DNA of 64,000 nt from Callaeas wilsoni (Eukaryota > Chordata > Aves > Passeriformes > Callaeidae), in contig VWPU01003223.1 of the NCBI GenBank assembly GCA_013398955.1, forward strand, positions 558,001 through 622,000. The letters are read 5' to 3'. Of the stretch, positions 39,201-52,625 are shown one piece after another. Positions within the stretch are counted from its first letter, which is position 1; each line of letters opens with the position of its first letter. The position numbers and the translations under genes were made by a program. The notes beneath the pieces are model-generated. The model was not told the DNA's origin and searched no databases. It worked only from the letters and a program-made list of their open reading frames with translations.

Positions 39201-41305
39201 GAAAAAGGTTCTTCTTAAAGACTCCCCTTTTAAGGATGACTTGAGGGAAGCACTAAAGGATACATCTCTCAAAGCTCTGCATACCAAAAACATCATAAAT
39301 TCATATAAACCTGTTTATAATACAAGCTTAAGAACTTAACACCACGTTTTCCATTACGCACAATCAGGTATTCTGGCTGTTCTACAATATTAATCTTTTA
39401 CCTTCCAACCAACTCCTTTTGGCTCGTCAGTTTGTTCTCAGTCATAACAAGATAAAGTTATTCTTCCCATTTGGCTCAAGAAGGCTGGTTTCTGGTGCAT
39501 GGGAGTGATGAAACAAGCAGTGGCAGGCTCAACTCACAGTACATCCTGCATGTGGTCTTTATTCTGACACATGCATAGAAAACCAAATCTTTCCTGAGAA
39601 CTAAGCAGCCCTGTTTTTCCTGGGCTTGACCTACTAATTCTTAAACTTTGAGGCCAGGCTCAAATTTTAAAAACTAATTTTGAAAACTAAAAAAATTTAT
39701 CTGCTTCCTTTAGTGCATTAGAGTTCACTGTCTGATGTGACAGTGCAGTAGATTGCAGAATAAGATAAAAACCTGAAGTTTTCTGTCAGCCACCAGCTTC
39801 CCAGCCACTAAAACTGTCAGTGGAATTGCAGTAACTTGTCTATAGGAAGCAGTATCAGAAAACAAATGGAGCAGGAGGTGACACTTCTTGAGTCTCTTCA
39901 GAAGGGAGGTTAATGAAGAAAATATTGGAATTCTACCTCACCTGGAAAAGGCATTCCTCACCAAGGGAATTTATCAGTAAGTAGTAGGTCCTTTTCCCAC
40001 AAGTTAGCCTCTCAGCCCTTCTAGTAATAATGACTTCATCTCTTTTGCCTAACATGGAACTTCTGCATTAAGTTCTGTGCAGTAACAAAAAAGTGCAGCA
40101 TGAATTTATGTTTGATAGCATTCAAAGGACAAGATAACAGCTGGGATTCATTGTACTTTGTATTTAAAAAAAAAAAAAAGGACAAATGTGGATAATTTGA
40201 CATTTATTTGATTTCATTTTCATAATTTTACCATGTTATGAGGAGAGGTCAGCATGTGAAAATAAGAAAGATTGATAATAATAGGTCAGTTTCAAAGAGG
40301 TAAATCTAGTAAGAGTGTTTACTGAACTACCATTAAACTGAGGTTGGATTTTAAGGGCAGAGGGGTAGAGAAAAAGAGGAATCTTGTGCTGCCCACACAA
40401 CTGTCAAATTATTAACACATCCTTCACAGGGCAAAAAGGAACAATTGCACCATTCAATCAGAGCAACTTGAAAGTGGTGGTGATTTCCAAAGTCATTCAT
40501 CTTTTAATACACCACAGAGTACCAAGGACATACTCTACATCTCTCACAAATCACTTGCTACAACAGAGGACACATTTAAAGAATTATTCAGGACAAAGTT
40601 CACCTTTAGGGAAAAAAAAAATTTGGAATCAGTAAGCAAGTTCCTGTAGCTAAGGGCACTGACATAATCCTACAGCATTCTGCCATTTGATTATGATCTT
40701 TCTCTCTCACAGTAAAATACTGAGCTGCTCTATAGCCAGAGACTACTGTAACTACTGATACAGACTCTGTCTGAAGAAGAGCAAGCCAGCACATTCTGAT
40801 AGCCCTCTCCTTGTCAAAAGAATGTGTTCTATGAGAAAGAGGCTGACAAAGGACACGCATAATGCCTGCTGCAAACGCTTTCTCGGATGTAGACATACCG
40901 AAGCCGCTTAGCAAAGGCAACACGCTGTTCATTGCGAATATGGAAACTCCAGGGACTACCTTTGGGCACGCTTTGCTCCCACTTTACGCAAACTTGCACA
41001 CAAAATCTGATCTATTGATCTAGCAGAAGGGGCTACTTTAACAGCACAGATTGTGTGTAAACACAAAACAAGTCACCTTGGAAAGAGTGAGGTTTTTCAA
41101 AGAGGGAATCACTGGCATGGCAAGAATGCTGATTATGCTTTGTATTTAATCAGAGTCAAGATTTACCATAAACTGCTTTTATTTAAACATAACTTAGTTA
41201 CCATGACAGCATGTAGAGTTTAATTGCAACCTCCAGCTTCCTGCTGTCCAAAAGAAAGATGACCTTTGACTGTTGCAGCCACCTCTCATGTCCCTCTATA
41301 AAGCA

Positions 41306-41333
41306 GATGATAATCATGACGATGATTATCATC
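41306..41333. repeat. Inverted repeat, 12-bp perfect arms, 4-base spacer
   Basis: Arm GATGATAATCAT (41306-41317), spacer GACG, then the exact reverse complement (41322-41333). It is followed by an AT-rich ATCATTATCACTGTTATTAT tract and lies about 320 bp before the plus-strand CR1 fragment. Confidence 0.95.
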
Positions 41334-41649
41334 ATTATCACTGTTATTATTAATATAGATCCATTGCACTCCTCAGCACAGAAGAAAACCGAATTTTCTC
41401 AGGCACGGGCACATATTCCCATCAAAGTTGCTATGTTATATTTAGTTCCATGTCACACCGAAGAGCTCATTAAATGAAATATTTTGCCACGAATCACCGA
41501 ATGTCTCAAGATCAGCTACTTAGAGGCTGATCAGACATCCAAAGAATGGTGGATTCCTTTTTCATAAAACATTTTCCTCCAATTCTTACACTTAAGAGTT
41601 CTGCCTTACAAAGCAGGGATTTTTTTCCAGTTGGATCCCTTCAGGAGAC

Positions 41650-42733
41650 GTCGTGAGATTTATCCAAGAGTACTAATCAAGGAGATGGCTGATGTCATCA
41701 TGAGCTGTCTCACAATGATTGCTGAACAGTCTTGGAAATCCAGAGAGGTCCTGATTGACTGAAAGCTTGTGAACACTGTTCCAGTTTTCAAGAAGGATAA
41801 GAAGAATGACTCTGGTGACTACAAGCCTGTCAGTCTTACTTCAGTGCCTGGTAAAATCGTGAGGAAGATTATAATGGGAGTTATTGCAAAACACCTGAAG
41901 GACAACACAGTCATTGGTCACAGCCAGCATGGCTCTGTGAGGGGAAAGTTCTGCTTGTCAAACCAGATTCCCTTTTATGACAAGGTAACCTGCCTACCTG
42001 ATCAAGGGAAGCCAGTTGATGTAACCTTTTTGGATTTCAGTAAAGATTTTGATATTGTTTTTCATAGGATCCTTCTGGACAAAATGTCCAGCATGCAGCT
42101 GGATAAACACGTTGTGAGACAGGTGAGCAAGTGGCTCATGGATTGGGTGCAAAGGATTATAGGCAATGAGGTGACATCAGACTGGGGACCTGTCACTAGA
42201 GGGGTTCCCTAATAACTTGGTTCACAAATAACTTGGACACAGGACTCAAAGGAATACTAAGTATCTTTGCTGATAATATTAAACTGGGAGGAGCTGTTGA
42301 CTCCCTTGAGGTAAGAGAGGTCCTGCAGAGACATCTTGACAAACTAGAGGCCTGGGCAATCACCAACCATATGAAGTTCAACAAGGGAAAGTGCCAGATT
42401 CTGCAACTGGGACAGGGTAACCCCAGATGAACGGACAGACTGGGGAAGGAGATGATGGAAAGCAGTGCCATGGAAAGGGACCTGGGTGTCCTGATCAATG
42501 TCAGGTTGAATGACACTGAGTCAGCAGTGCTCTGGCAGCCAGGAAGGCCAACCATGTCTTGAGGGGCATCAGGCACCGCATCTCCAGCCAAGCAAGGGAG
42601 GTGATTGTCCCTCTCTACTCTGTGCTGATGCAGCCTCACTTCGAGTCCTTTGTGCAGTTTTGGGTGCCACAATATAAGAAAGATAGAAAGCTGTGAGAGA
42701 GTCCAAAGAAGGGCTACAAAGAGGGTAAAGGAT
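41650..42733 (+). mobile_element. CR1 LINE fragment, reverse-transcriptase region, degenerate
   Basis: The plus-strand translation follows the avian CR1 ORF2 reverse transcriptase: VPVFKKDKKNDSGDYKPVSLTSVPGKI, DNTVIGHSQHG, QGKPVDVTFLDFSKDFD, LLDKM and GPVTRGVP in one frame (41769-42212). After a short deletion, DTGLKGILSIFADN and MKFNKGKCQILQLGQGNP follow in another frame (42233-42430). Decayed REVIVPLYS and VQFW segments reach about 42700. Homology begins near a HPRVL-like codon run at about 41660. The element is 5'-truncated, frame-shifted, has stops, and reads FADN where the catalytic box of CR1 reads FADD, so it is inactive. It also lacks its own 3' UTR because it stops at the junction with the opposite CR1 near 42733. 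Boundaries are approximate. Confidence 0.93.
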
Positions 42734-43790
42734 CTTCAGAGAGGCAGACTCCACAATCTCCCTGGGAAGCCTATTCTGGTGCTCTGCCACCCACCCTCAA
42801 TATGAAGCAGTTCTTCCTTATGTTGAGGTGGAATTTGTTGCATTTCAGTTTATGGCCATTGTTCCTTGTTCTCTCACTGGGCACCACTGAAAAGAATCTG
42901 GCACCATCCTCTTGGCACTCTCCTTTGAGATATTTATTTGCATTGAGATCCCTTCTCAGTCGTCTCTTCTCCAGACTGAACAGGCCCAGCTCCTGCAGTC
43001 TCTTCTCATAAGAGAACTGCTTTAGACCCCACATCATCTTTGTGGTGTCCATTGGACCCTCTCCAGTAGCTCCTTGTCTTTCTTGTGCTGAGGAGCCCAG
43101 AACTGGACACAGTCTTGCAGAGGTGGACTCACCAGGGCTGAGTAGAAGCGCAGGATCACCTCCCTCAACCTTCTAGCCACACTCTTCCCGATGCACCCCA
43201 GGACACCATTGGCCCTCCTGGCCCTAAGGACATGGTTGGCTCATGGTCACCTTGTCATCCACCAGGAACCCCAGGTCCTTCTCCACAGAGCTGCTCCCCA
43301 GCAGGTCAGCCCCCAACCTGTGCTGGCACTTGGGGTTATTCCTCCCCAGGCGCAGGACCCTGCTCTTGCCCTTGTTGAACCTCACCAGGTTTCTCTCTGC
43401 CCAGTTCTCCAGCCTACTGAGGTCCTGCTGAGTGGCAGCAGAGCTTTCAGGTGTATCAGCCACTCCCCCAGTTTAGCATCATCAGCACACCGCCTGAGGG
43501 TGCCTCTTATCCCACTGATAAGCTGAATAAAATTGGAAAAAGTATTGATCCCTGGAGAATGCCAGCAACTACATGCCTCCAGCTGGATTCTACTCCACTG
43601 ATCACAATATGCTGACCTCTGCCATACAGCCAGTTCTTGGTCCACCTCACTGTCCATTCATCTAACCCACATTTCCTGGCTTACCCACAAGGATGTTATG
43701 GGAGATAGTGTCAAAAGCCTTCCTGAAGCCAAGGCAGACACCATCCACTCCTCTCTCTTCACTGACCCGTCCTGTATCTACATCATAGTA
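42733..43790 (-). mobile_element. CR1 LINE fragment, opposite orientation, reverse-transcriptase C-terminal part
   Basis: The minus-strand translation reads CR1 ORF2 in pieces: ADTPESSAATQQDLSRLENWAERNLVRFNKGK and VEKDLGFLVDDK (43463-43224), then [22 protein letters not shown] with [23 protein letters not shown] (43050-42860), then [18 protein letters not shown] down to about 42733. The nucleotide sequence on the plus strand is also typical antisense CR1 (for example the stretch about GTTATGGGAGATAGTGTCAA near 43695). Homology fades near 43790. Frameshifts and stops make it a pseudogene. It resembles a different CR1 subfamily from its plus-strand neighbour. The expected 3' UTR with short terminal repeats is missing at the junction. 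Confidence 0.93.
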
Positions 43791-46700
43791 CTATATACAC
43801 ATTGAAAGAAATCAGTACGGAGTCTGAAACAGTACTGATCAAGCCGCCTTCTTGCTCCCTCACTTTATTTCGATATATTTATTAAGCAGAAAAGTAAACA
43901 GAGGAAAAAATATTAGAGGAGGGGAAATTTCATGATCTGAAGCATTCAGGACAGCAAATATCTGCCTCAAGTCAACTCAACCCCTGTACAGAAATAGGTT
44001 CTAGTCTGCAGTGCTCCTTTAGTCAGACACAGCATGCAAATTTTATTTATTAGCTACTTCTTAATTATCAAACTATTTTCTGAAAGGCCAGGCCTCTACC
44101 TTGTTACAAAACCACAATAGCTATCAGAACTACCTTTTTCAATATCCTCAAAGTTTTCTGATGTCCATTCAGGATTATGCCAGCCTTTCCTATTCCTCTC
44201 CAAGGAAGCTACAGGCTGGATAGCCATCCTCTTTTCCCCAGAGGGCCCTCAGTGAAGCAGACTTGCCACAGGCAGACTCCTGCAGGACTGTGAGCCATCC
44301 CTTTCGAGTAAAGCACCATCAGCCAGGCCCACATATGCCTCTCATTCACAAAGCTCCACCAGTCAAGCCTCTGCTGACAGAACAGCAATGTAAGGTTTCC
44401 CAGTTGGCATATTCCCATACCGACTCTGCAAATGAAAAATAGGAACATCAGCTAGCAAAGAGAGGTTCTGTTCTCAATTTTGTGTCTCTAAGCATTTTAG
44501 CAGTGCAAAAAGGCACTGTACAACAACACAATAAAACTGCTTTCTTTCTCATCAAGAAGACAGCAATAACAGCAATCTGTGGGAAAGCCGAGGCTGCCTA
44601 TAGCTTTCAGAAGTTTTTTTTTTAAATCTACTTTTATGAAGTTGTTAATTCTCTTAATTACCTGTATATCTTGCTGCATTATAAAGCTATGTGGCTTGAA
44701 ATTAATTAGATCTTTTTCCACTATTACTTATTCTCTATCAGATTAGTAACATTTTACAAGAGAAAATGCCTTTCTTTTACGTGACTCAGTTAAAGTTGAT
44801 TTCATACATCCAGATTCAGCACTCTCACTGTAATCCCTTGTTGCATCAGCTACCTTTTGAGTCCTCAGCAGCCAGGCTAATTGTGCTAAAATAACTAGTG
44901 CAGCAATCGGAAGACGAGTATGTCTGACTCCTGTCTGTACACATGTACGCATGGGGCAGCAGCTAAATGAAGTGACTGCATCTTTGAAGCTGAGGCACAG
45001 CTCTATTTCACTGCGTGCAGAAGTAATGCACTTGTTATGAAAACAAGCTGTCATTTCTCTGATCAGTTACTAACTGCCAGCAATGTCAAGACATCATAAG
45101 AAGTTCAAATCTTACTGTAGCCGTTTCCTTATCACAAACAACAATCTGTGAGACACTGACCTTTCACTTGTCAGTTGACAAGAACAGCTCTAGAAGCTAC
45201 CAGAGTGTGACAGCATGTGGGCTTAACTTAAATGGCATTATTGACCCAGAAAGGAACCTTTTTCTGTAGCTAGCAAGAGAATAAGGAATAAAAACCACAA
45301 TTAGTTTATCCACACACAAGTGGAATCATTAGTCTTTGTTTAACTAAAGACATATGGTTAAATTTACCACAGAAATATAAGGAGAGAACTACTTCATTTC
45401 CAGTATTGAAAAAAACACCTGACAGGCTTAGAGATTCCTGCAATGATCACTGCATAAGAATGCGGCATAATGCAAATTCAGTCCACAAACATAATCACCT
45501 CAAGATCAGACCTTTTTGGGGGATAAGATCAGTACACATCTGATAGGTCTCTTACCAACCTGCTCATGGAAAGGTGCATGGGTTTGACCTCCAGGGATCA
45601 AGAAAGTGTCTTTTTGGAAACTAGTACCATTCCAGTGGCTTCCCCAGCAGAAAAAAATCATGAGTATCAACTTTTTTATAAACTGCTGACACAGGTTTAA
45701 TTATATTAGTGCTGACAGATACCACAACAATCCAAATTGCCCTTTTCTGTCCCTACTGTAAATAGTCCCTTGAATATGTTCCTTCCTTCATTGTACCAAT
45801 GTGAAGATGGGGCAACAGCTGATATCAGGTTATCAGTGCTCATGGGAGCTGCCATGAAAGTGTCTCACTTCCAGAGGAAGCCAAAGAAAAAAACCCTGAC
45901 TGTTCTGCAGAAGTTACGCATCAGCAGGAACGACCTCCATAAATTTAACAAGATTGGTCTTTCTAATCTCTGTCAAAATACATGAACACATCTTTCTTTC
46001 ATGTTAGTAATAAAAACAACCTGCTAAAGTTTTAGAAGTATTTTGTTACAGCAACAATCATAATTTTTAACAGGAATACATGAAAATAATTCAAATGGTT
46101 CCAGAAGAGCCTTCAAATGAGACCAGTATCTGGACAGAAACAGTTGCTTCCTGCTCTGAAGGTGAATGCCTTAAGTCATACATTTGGTTGCCCTATTGCC
46201 TTAGTTTGCATAGCTACAGCTGTTATTAGCAGTCATAAAAATCACCCAACTGTAAGCATTTGACTCGGAGGCCACTTCCTGGGGTGAATTCCATAGGCTG
46301 ACAAGGTGCTCAGTTATGCCATGCTGTCTTCTGTTTGCTCTAGATTTACTGCCTTCTCAGCTAATGAAAGAAAAAAAAAAGAAGAGAAGCACATCCTCAG
46401 CTGAACATCAGATTAAGTTTGGCTGGTGCATACCTTAAATGATTAGTAAGTGGGCCTCTCTCTGTTCTGGTTCCCTTTCAGCAGCACACAGGGATCAACT
46501 TGTGACCATCAGGATGCACACCTGGTATGGCACTCTATTTGGAATGGGAGGGATCTTTCATACACAGCACCAAACAACCTCAGCTTTTTACATATGCTCC
46601 TAGACTACTTCTATTTTCCAAGCTAATCATGTTTTTGTCTCCTCTCATTTGCTGCAACTTCTATCACGTTTTTCATTCAAATTGTTTGTTTCAGCTTTGC

Positions 46701-49700
46701 TTTGCAAGCCTTGAAGGGATCCAAACTAAGCACAGTTTTCCAGGCTCTAACTCAACACTGCATTATCCAAAGCTGACCTAGCATTTAATTCAAGTGCACA
46801 AAATGATCTTTCCCCAGTATATGCAATTTGCATCTTGGTGTGCAGGAACCATCATAATCCGTCTTCACTATGACAGCTTTACAGTACAAAGATGACATTC
46901 CCACGTGTCCCCTTAGGGCCTTTGTACACTAAGAACTTTGAACATGCTAACTGTCCATTCTCAGCTTTAATTTTGTGCACATTCACTTGCAGACTTTAAT
47001 TAATACCAATCCCCATCTCCACTGACAAGCTAAATAAGGTCAGATGAAGAACAGTATTTTGCTCTCATCACTGATTTTAAGTGACTCTTTTTTTAGAAAA
47101 TGCTGAGATATAACTCCTTTACTTTTCTCAGAGGGAATTAAAAAAACCAGTGATCAATTTGGAAGATACAGGCTACAGACATGCATATTCTCAAAATTGC
47201 ACCGTTCTGAAAAATTAATTAGAGAGAAGAAGGGGCACAGGCTTTATTCTGGGTGTGCTCTACAGCTGTCTCTGAAAAGGCAGGAGAGAGAGCAATTGAA
47301 TATCCATTCAGCAATATGCAGCACTAACAAATGGCAATCATTCCTCAAGAGATGATAGTCTTTCAAATTCCATCAGTATAATCTATCATGCCAGTTTTGA
47401 GTGGACAAATAACAACCTGATTCATCAGGAATTATTTTGCACTAAAACAGAGCTCAGATCAAACCAAGGGTAGATGCCATACAGCTTTGATGATTGTGTA
47501 CGATTTCCTGTCTAGGAGAAGTGCTGTAAAAGACAAATACAAGACAGTCATATGCAAAGTCTTATGCATCTTGCTACCTAATGCATTTAACTCTGGAATG
47601 CAGTGCACACAGTAAATACTACCAATTCTTTCATCTTTACTCACACCTACACTGTGTGCATACTTTCACAGCAATACTTTTTCACAGTACACATCCACGA
47701 CATGCTCTTCCAGCTTTTGCTATAAATGACTGCCTGTCTCTGAACTACCTTAACCTCAGGTAGATTTGTGCTTTGTAAAGTCTAAGACTCTTGGCATTTT
47801 TTAAATTTTTGCCTCCTTGTAGGCTTATTATTTCCTAATTTTTACTAGTAAAATTTGCTCATTTTTATTACTGTCTGAACATATACTATCAAGTCTTACA
47901 ACTACATTTATTTCTTTTTCTTTAAAGTCAGCCTAAATGAACTTCGAATGGCACTGTTCCACTTATTTGTCTTCTTTTTATCTTTCTTGTTAAACACCCT
48001 GATAATGAATATAAAGTTTCTTCTACACAGGACAGAAACAACAACAAAAATTCATTGCCCCAAGGACTTTGCACAAGAAACTAAACTGACACAATGCACT
48101 TCACTATTGTTTAAAAATAAACACTGATTAAAATTAGTGCAGGAACAATTGGTTGATATTTTTTACAAGCAAACAGAAGGATTATATTAACTGGTCCCTT
48201 GGGGATAAAACAGATTTACAATAGATTTAATTAAATTTATTTAATGAAATTCAAATATAACAACAACAAACTGGCACACCATCTGAAATTATGCCTGAAC
48301 TCTAGTAAACTATTCTGAACTGTAATAAATGTCTCACTGTTATCTTCAGTTTTAATTTTGGCTTACTGCACAGAGAATTTTTCTTTGCACATGAACTGTT
48401 GCACATGTTTTGAATGTTTCTCCTTCAACTTATCTAGTGGGTTTGCAATGCAAAATTTTCAGAAGTTACTTTTAAATTAATTTTTGAAAGGAACTCTTCA
48501 TTCTATTTTAATTACTTTTTTAATAGAGCATCATGGGACTGATTTTCTGCTCCATAGTAACATGTCAAAAGAAGGATCACTGACCACAGGTCAGTGGAAG
48601 TATAGTGCTGTAATCTGTATAGCTGAAGTAAAAGGTCCGACTGTCTCTTCACAAGGTTTACTATAGGCACTTCATAAGTCATCCTGCACAGACATTCACT
48701 CTAGGACAAAGGGAATACAAAATGGGCATGAACCAGCTCCAAAATGCAGAGCAGTACTACATATGCAGGATAAAAAAGAACCAAGCCTTCTAGAACTAAT
48801 TCTTGCTGATGCTTACTGCAGTGTCCCCTATGGACAGTGGGGTTCATTCACACAGGGTTCAGTCTTATCCATCATGAATAGGTGATTATAAAACTCCCAA
48901 CAAAAAAAAATATTACTGTTTTGAAGGTCCATTTTCCAGCAGAAATCATTACTGTAAGGTTCCCTAGGAAAAAAAAGAGCATTGTAGGAGAATGACAGGA
49001 CTTTAATATTTCCTGGAATTACTTTTTTAATGTCAGAAATCAAGGCAGAGTAAACAAAAAAGATATATCCTGGACTCAAGAATTTTTGAAAAAATATGTT
49101 TCAACGATGCTAAAACCTAAAAACTTCAGAGGTCAATTTAGAACTTCTGCAGTTGTTTTCTTTCCCAAGGGCATGCTTTCAAGTGAATCCCACTAAAGCA
49201 AAGTCCTTATTTGCAAGCTTCTTTTCTTCTCAGAAAGCACAGTAGCAGCTTGTTGTAGAAGGCAGAGTGTATGAACTCTGTGCAGTTGATAAAAATTCCA
49301 TCTCAAGCTGTATTTGAAGATAAAAAAACAATCAACCAGCAAGATATTTTTAGTCAGTCCCTTCTGTTGCCAATGTTTTTTCAAATTGTTATGAGCCCTT
49401 ATGATTTCAGTTTCATAATCCACTCTGATATTGATTCTTTCAGGCAGGTACAGAAAAACTTAACCTCAACATACGAAATGACAAGATGGCCCTTTTTGTC
49501 CAGAGTGTAACAGGAGAAAAGGTTATTCTCTCAACGCTTCACAGACTGCATAGCAGCCACCTAAGGCATATCCTTCAACTTTCCTTTACATCCACTTCTT
49601 AATACATAAAGCGTAGCAAAATAAAATTTGTTTCTTCCCTCCAAGTATTTTTTGTCATTTTACAGATATGGACTTTAAAGTCTGCAAAATATTATAGTTA

Positions 49701-50204
49701 CCAATTCAACTGGGTTTACATTATATGTTTCCTGGTAAAATTTCTTTTTTCCCCACTTCATGTCCATGCAACATTAAAAAGTCTTGGGAGCAAATTCTCT
49801 AATGGCCTAAGCACAAACCATTCTCTTGCTGTAGTGGAGTTGTGGCTACTGATAAGTCCTTTGGCTTTCTGTGGTAGCATCTACAGATTCTTCAAGAAAT
49901 TAAGAAGAGGCATTTCTACTTAATGTATTCAAACAGGGCACAAGAATACTAGCAGCAATAGCATTACCAAAGAAATTTTTTTGTCATGAATCATATAAAA
50001 TTTGCCAGCAGAAAGAATGGGACACTGAGGAGCAAAAAGTTGTTTTCCAGTATTTCTGTTAAGCATTTATAACTAATAGGTGCCCTTTCACTCTCTTATG
50101 CTCAAAAGGAAACCAAGCCATAATAATCCTCCACTGCCACACTTGAAATCACCTTTACCAGAGAACACAGGAGGAATAAGGTGCTTTACTATTCATATTC
50201 ACTG

Positions 50205-50290
50205 AATCATAAAATGCCTAGAGGCCACAGAAATAATGGCTCATTGCACTAGTGGCAACCGTCCCTGCTTCAGAGACAAAGCATTGAGAA
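50205..50290 (-). repeat. Possible CR1 3'-end relic (antisense), weak
   Basis: GAATCATAAAATGCCTAGAG opens like the antisense terminal octamers of CR1 (GAATCATAGAATG-type). About 55 bp later GCAACCGTCCCTGCTTCAGA resembles the conserved CCAACC...CCTGCT block. The middle does not match well, so chance similarity is possible. Confidence 0.3.
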
Positions 50291-52529
50291 GGCAGGGAGA
50301 AGTAGCAAATATTAATAATATATGATTAAAGTGATTGAGTACTGAATGGAAAAGGAAGCAGAGAAATCCACATCACTGAGATTGGAAATAATCTGCACAC
50401 ACCTAGCACCCCTATCTCGAGCCCCTTTCCAGAAATCTTAATCTAAAGCAGGTTAGGTGTCTGCTTTTCACCTACTTTTACATAAATAGGAATAAATCTT
50501 GATAAGTTGGGCTCTGGCAATATTTAAAAGGGTCACTACAAAGGTTCTGAAGTGCAAGACAACAGTCTTGCAACAAGAGATCATAAGCATCACTACTAAA
50601 TCCTGGCTGCAAATGGCATATCCCGGCATTTAGGATTGTGGAGGCAAAGACTCTTGTGATGACTGAATAAGGACAGAAAACAATGAAAAGCCAGTAACAT
50701 GAGAACTAGATTTTTCCCTCCAAAGCACTTAGCTGCATGAAAACAACTTGATCTCTCATTGAGCATTTACATCTAAAAGTAAAGCAAAATAGATAAGCTT
50801 TAGGACACCCTCTGATGCTCTTGTAATTTGTCGAGGAAGCGTGATGACCAGAACCTTTTGCTGTATTGTTCTCATAAGTCACTTGAATAGTATCTTGTTA
50901 TATTATTTGCTGAACAGGACAAACGATATTATTTTTGGTTTACATTACTTCAAAGCAAAAAAAATTAGAAATCTCCACAAGCTTGCAAACTAAGCCTCAG
51001 TTAAACCTACCTAGCATTGCAAGACTCTTCAAAATTGCTTTCATAGAAACTGACCCAAATGTAGACAAAGCCTTCTGAGTGCATTTTCCCTGTCAGTCCT
51101 GTCTCTGATCACTGCCATGATGTATCAGAATCGTACAATTACAAATCATGTCACATCCTTTTTTACCTCCTGCACACTGGCAACAAACTTCACATGAAGT
51201 CTTCAGGGATCAGAGAGACTGATCAATTAAGCACTGATAGTATCTCATTACTATACATTTTCTTGTGATGTGTTCTGTATAATTTCTTTAATAGCACTGA
51301 ATTAATTTTCCATTTTCTATGTTGCACTGCAGTAACTGAGAAAATATTCAAGAATAAAACAAAGAGATAATTGTGCTTATGATTTGTGTTTAAATCCAGC
51401 TACACTGCTTAGCTCCAGCAGCCTAAAACCTGCCAGGAAGAAAGCAATAATAAACCATATCTGTCAACTACCTTTTACAGGAAAGAATACATCACTATAT
51501 GCTTCCAAAAAGTGGGGTTTTTTTACAAAACTAGACCTAAACTCTGCTTTTATTAATAGCCTAGATGTAAAGAAATGGCAGGATTCACATTACAGGTGTT
51601 TTATAATTATCCAGTGACATTGAGCATGCAGCCACAGCGAAGTCAGGGAAGCAGAAATGATTTCATCAAGCAGAGCTCCAACTTTTAATTCTTTTTCTGC
51701 CCTTCCCACTAGCCAAAAGCCTTTACATAAATTTAGGCAGCTATTTAATATACACATATACATGCCACTTTCCCAAGTTAAAAAAGTATCAATTTGAAGT
51801 AAAGTTTGACAGATGCATGTATTTGATACAAAGAGCTCTCACAATGGAAACATTTCACTCGCACACCAATCCACACAGCTGTGACCTTGCACTGGTTACA
51901 GCTTAGTCACTTGACGCTCACATCTACCAGTCAGGTCTGAGACCTCCCTGGTGTATAGAACCCAAGTCCTCAGATACCTGACTGACAGATTTGATGGTGA
52001 CTTCAGTGCTCTCATACAAGGAGGAGCTACAGATCCTTCTGCTGAGATTTGCTAGCAACATTAACCACAATGAGCACCAACCAACCTCTTGGAAGATGAA
52101 AGCTCATTACCATTCCTTCAGCCTTTGAAGCAGCTCTGAATTCTGCTTGAGAGGTTATGTGGAAGTGAAAGGTGAAGTGCAATTTCATTTCATCTCAGAG
52201 CAGTTTGCAGATTTAAAAGATGTTTTCATTAGCTGAGAGGGACTTTTTCTCACCCTTGTACAGATGCAATTCTTCCTTTTTCTTCATAAAACACATCTTG
52301 ACACATTCACAGTTCAAAAGAAGCTGGACAATCAGGTTTCTGCTTTCATTTGTCAAGAGCAGTTCCAACACTCTTCAGAGCAGGGTGAGACCAGAAGAGT
52401 ATGGAGGAAAAAAGCTTCCCCGTTCACCAACCCAAAAGGGAAGTGGAGGCCCCTATGAGTGCCAGATGCCATATTTGCTCCCATCACCACAGCTGTTCTC
52501 ACACTCTGGCTGATCAGATCTTACAGGGC

Positions 52530-52625
52530 TGATGTTGCTCTCACTCTTATCTGTATTACACCAATGTGGCCATGCCAGCCGCAAAGCCATTATCCTGGAG
52601 TGAGACAGAAGAGGGTCTGGTCCCA
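52530..52625. repeat. Possible ancient amniote SINE-type relic, weak
   Basis: The stretch with GATGTTGCTCTCACTCTTAT, ATTACACCAATGTGG and GTGAGACAGAAGAGGGTCTG is reminiscent of old amniote SINE or repeat tails with TTACACCAGTGTA and GAGATCAGAATCAGGCCC blocks. The similarity is partial and remembered, not aligned. Confidence 0.25.

Noticed and set aside
41492..41540. GAATCACCGAATGTCTCAAG, similar to the antisense start of a CR1 3' end
   Set aside because: Only the first 20 or so bases fit. The expected AGGGACC and CATCTAGTCCAAC blocks do not follow clearly, so I did not call it.
42771..43052. Minus-strand 93-codon frame considered as a host gene
   Set aside because: [15 protein letters not shown] and [16 protein letters not shown] are CR1 ORF2 signatures, so it belongs to the mobile element.
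43191..43526. Pro/Leu/Ala-rich 111-codon plus-strand frame
   Set aside because: It is the antisense of the minus-strand CR1 reverse-transcriptase region, not a gene.
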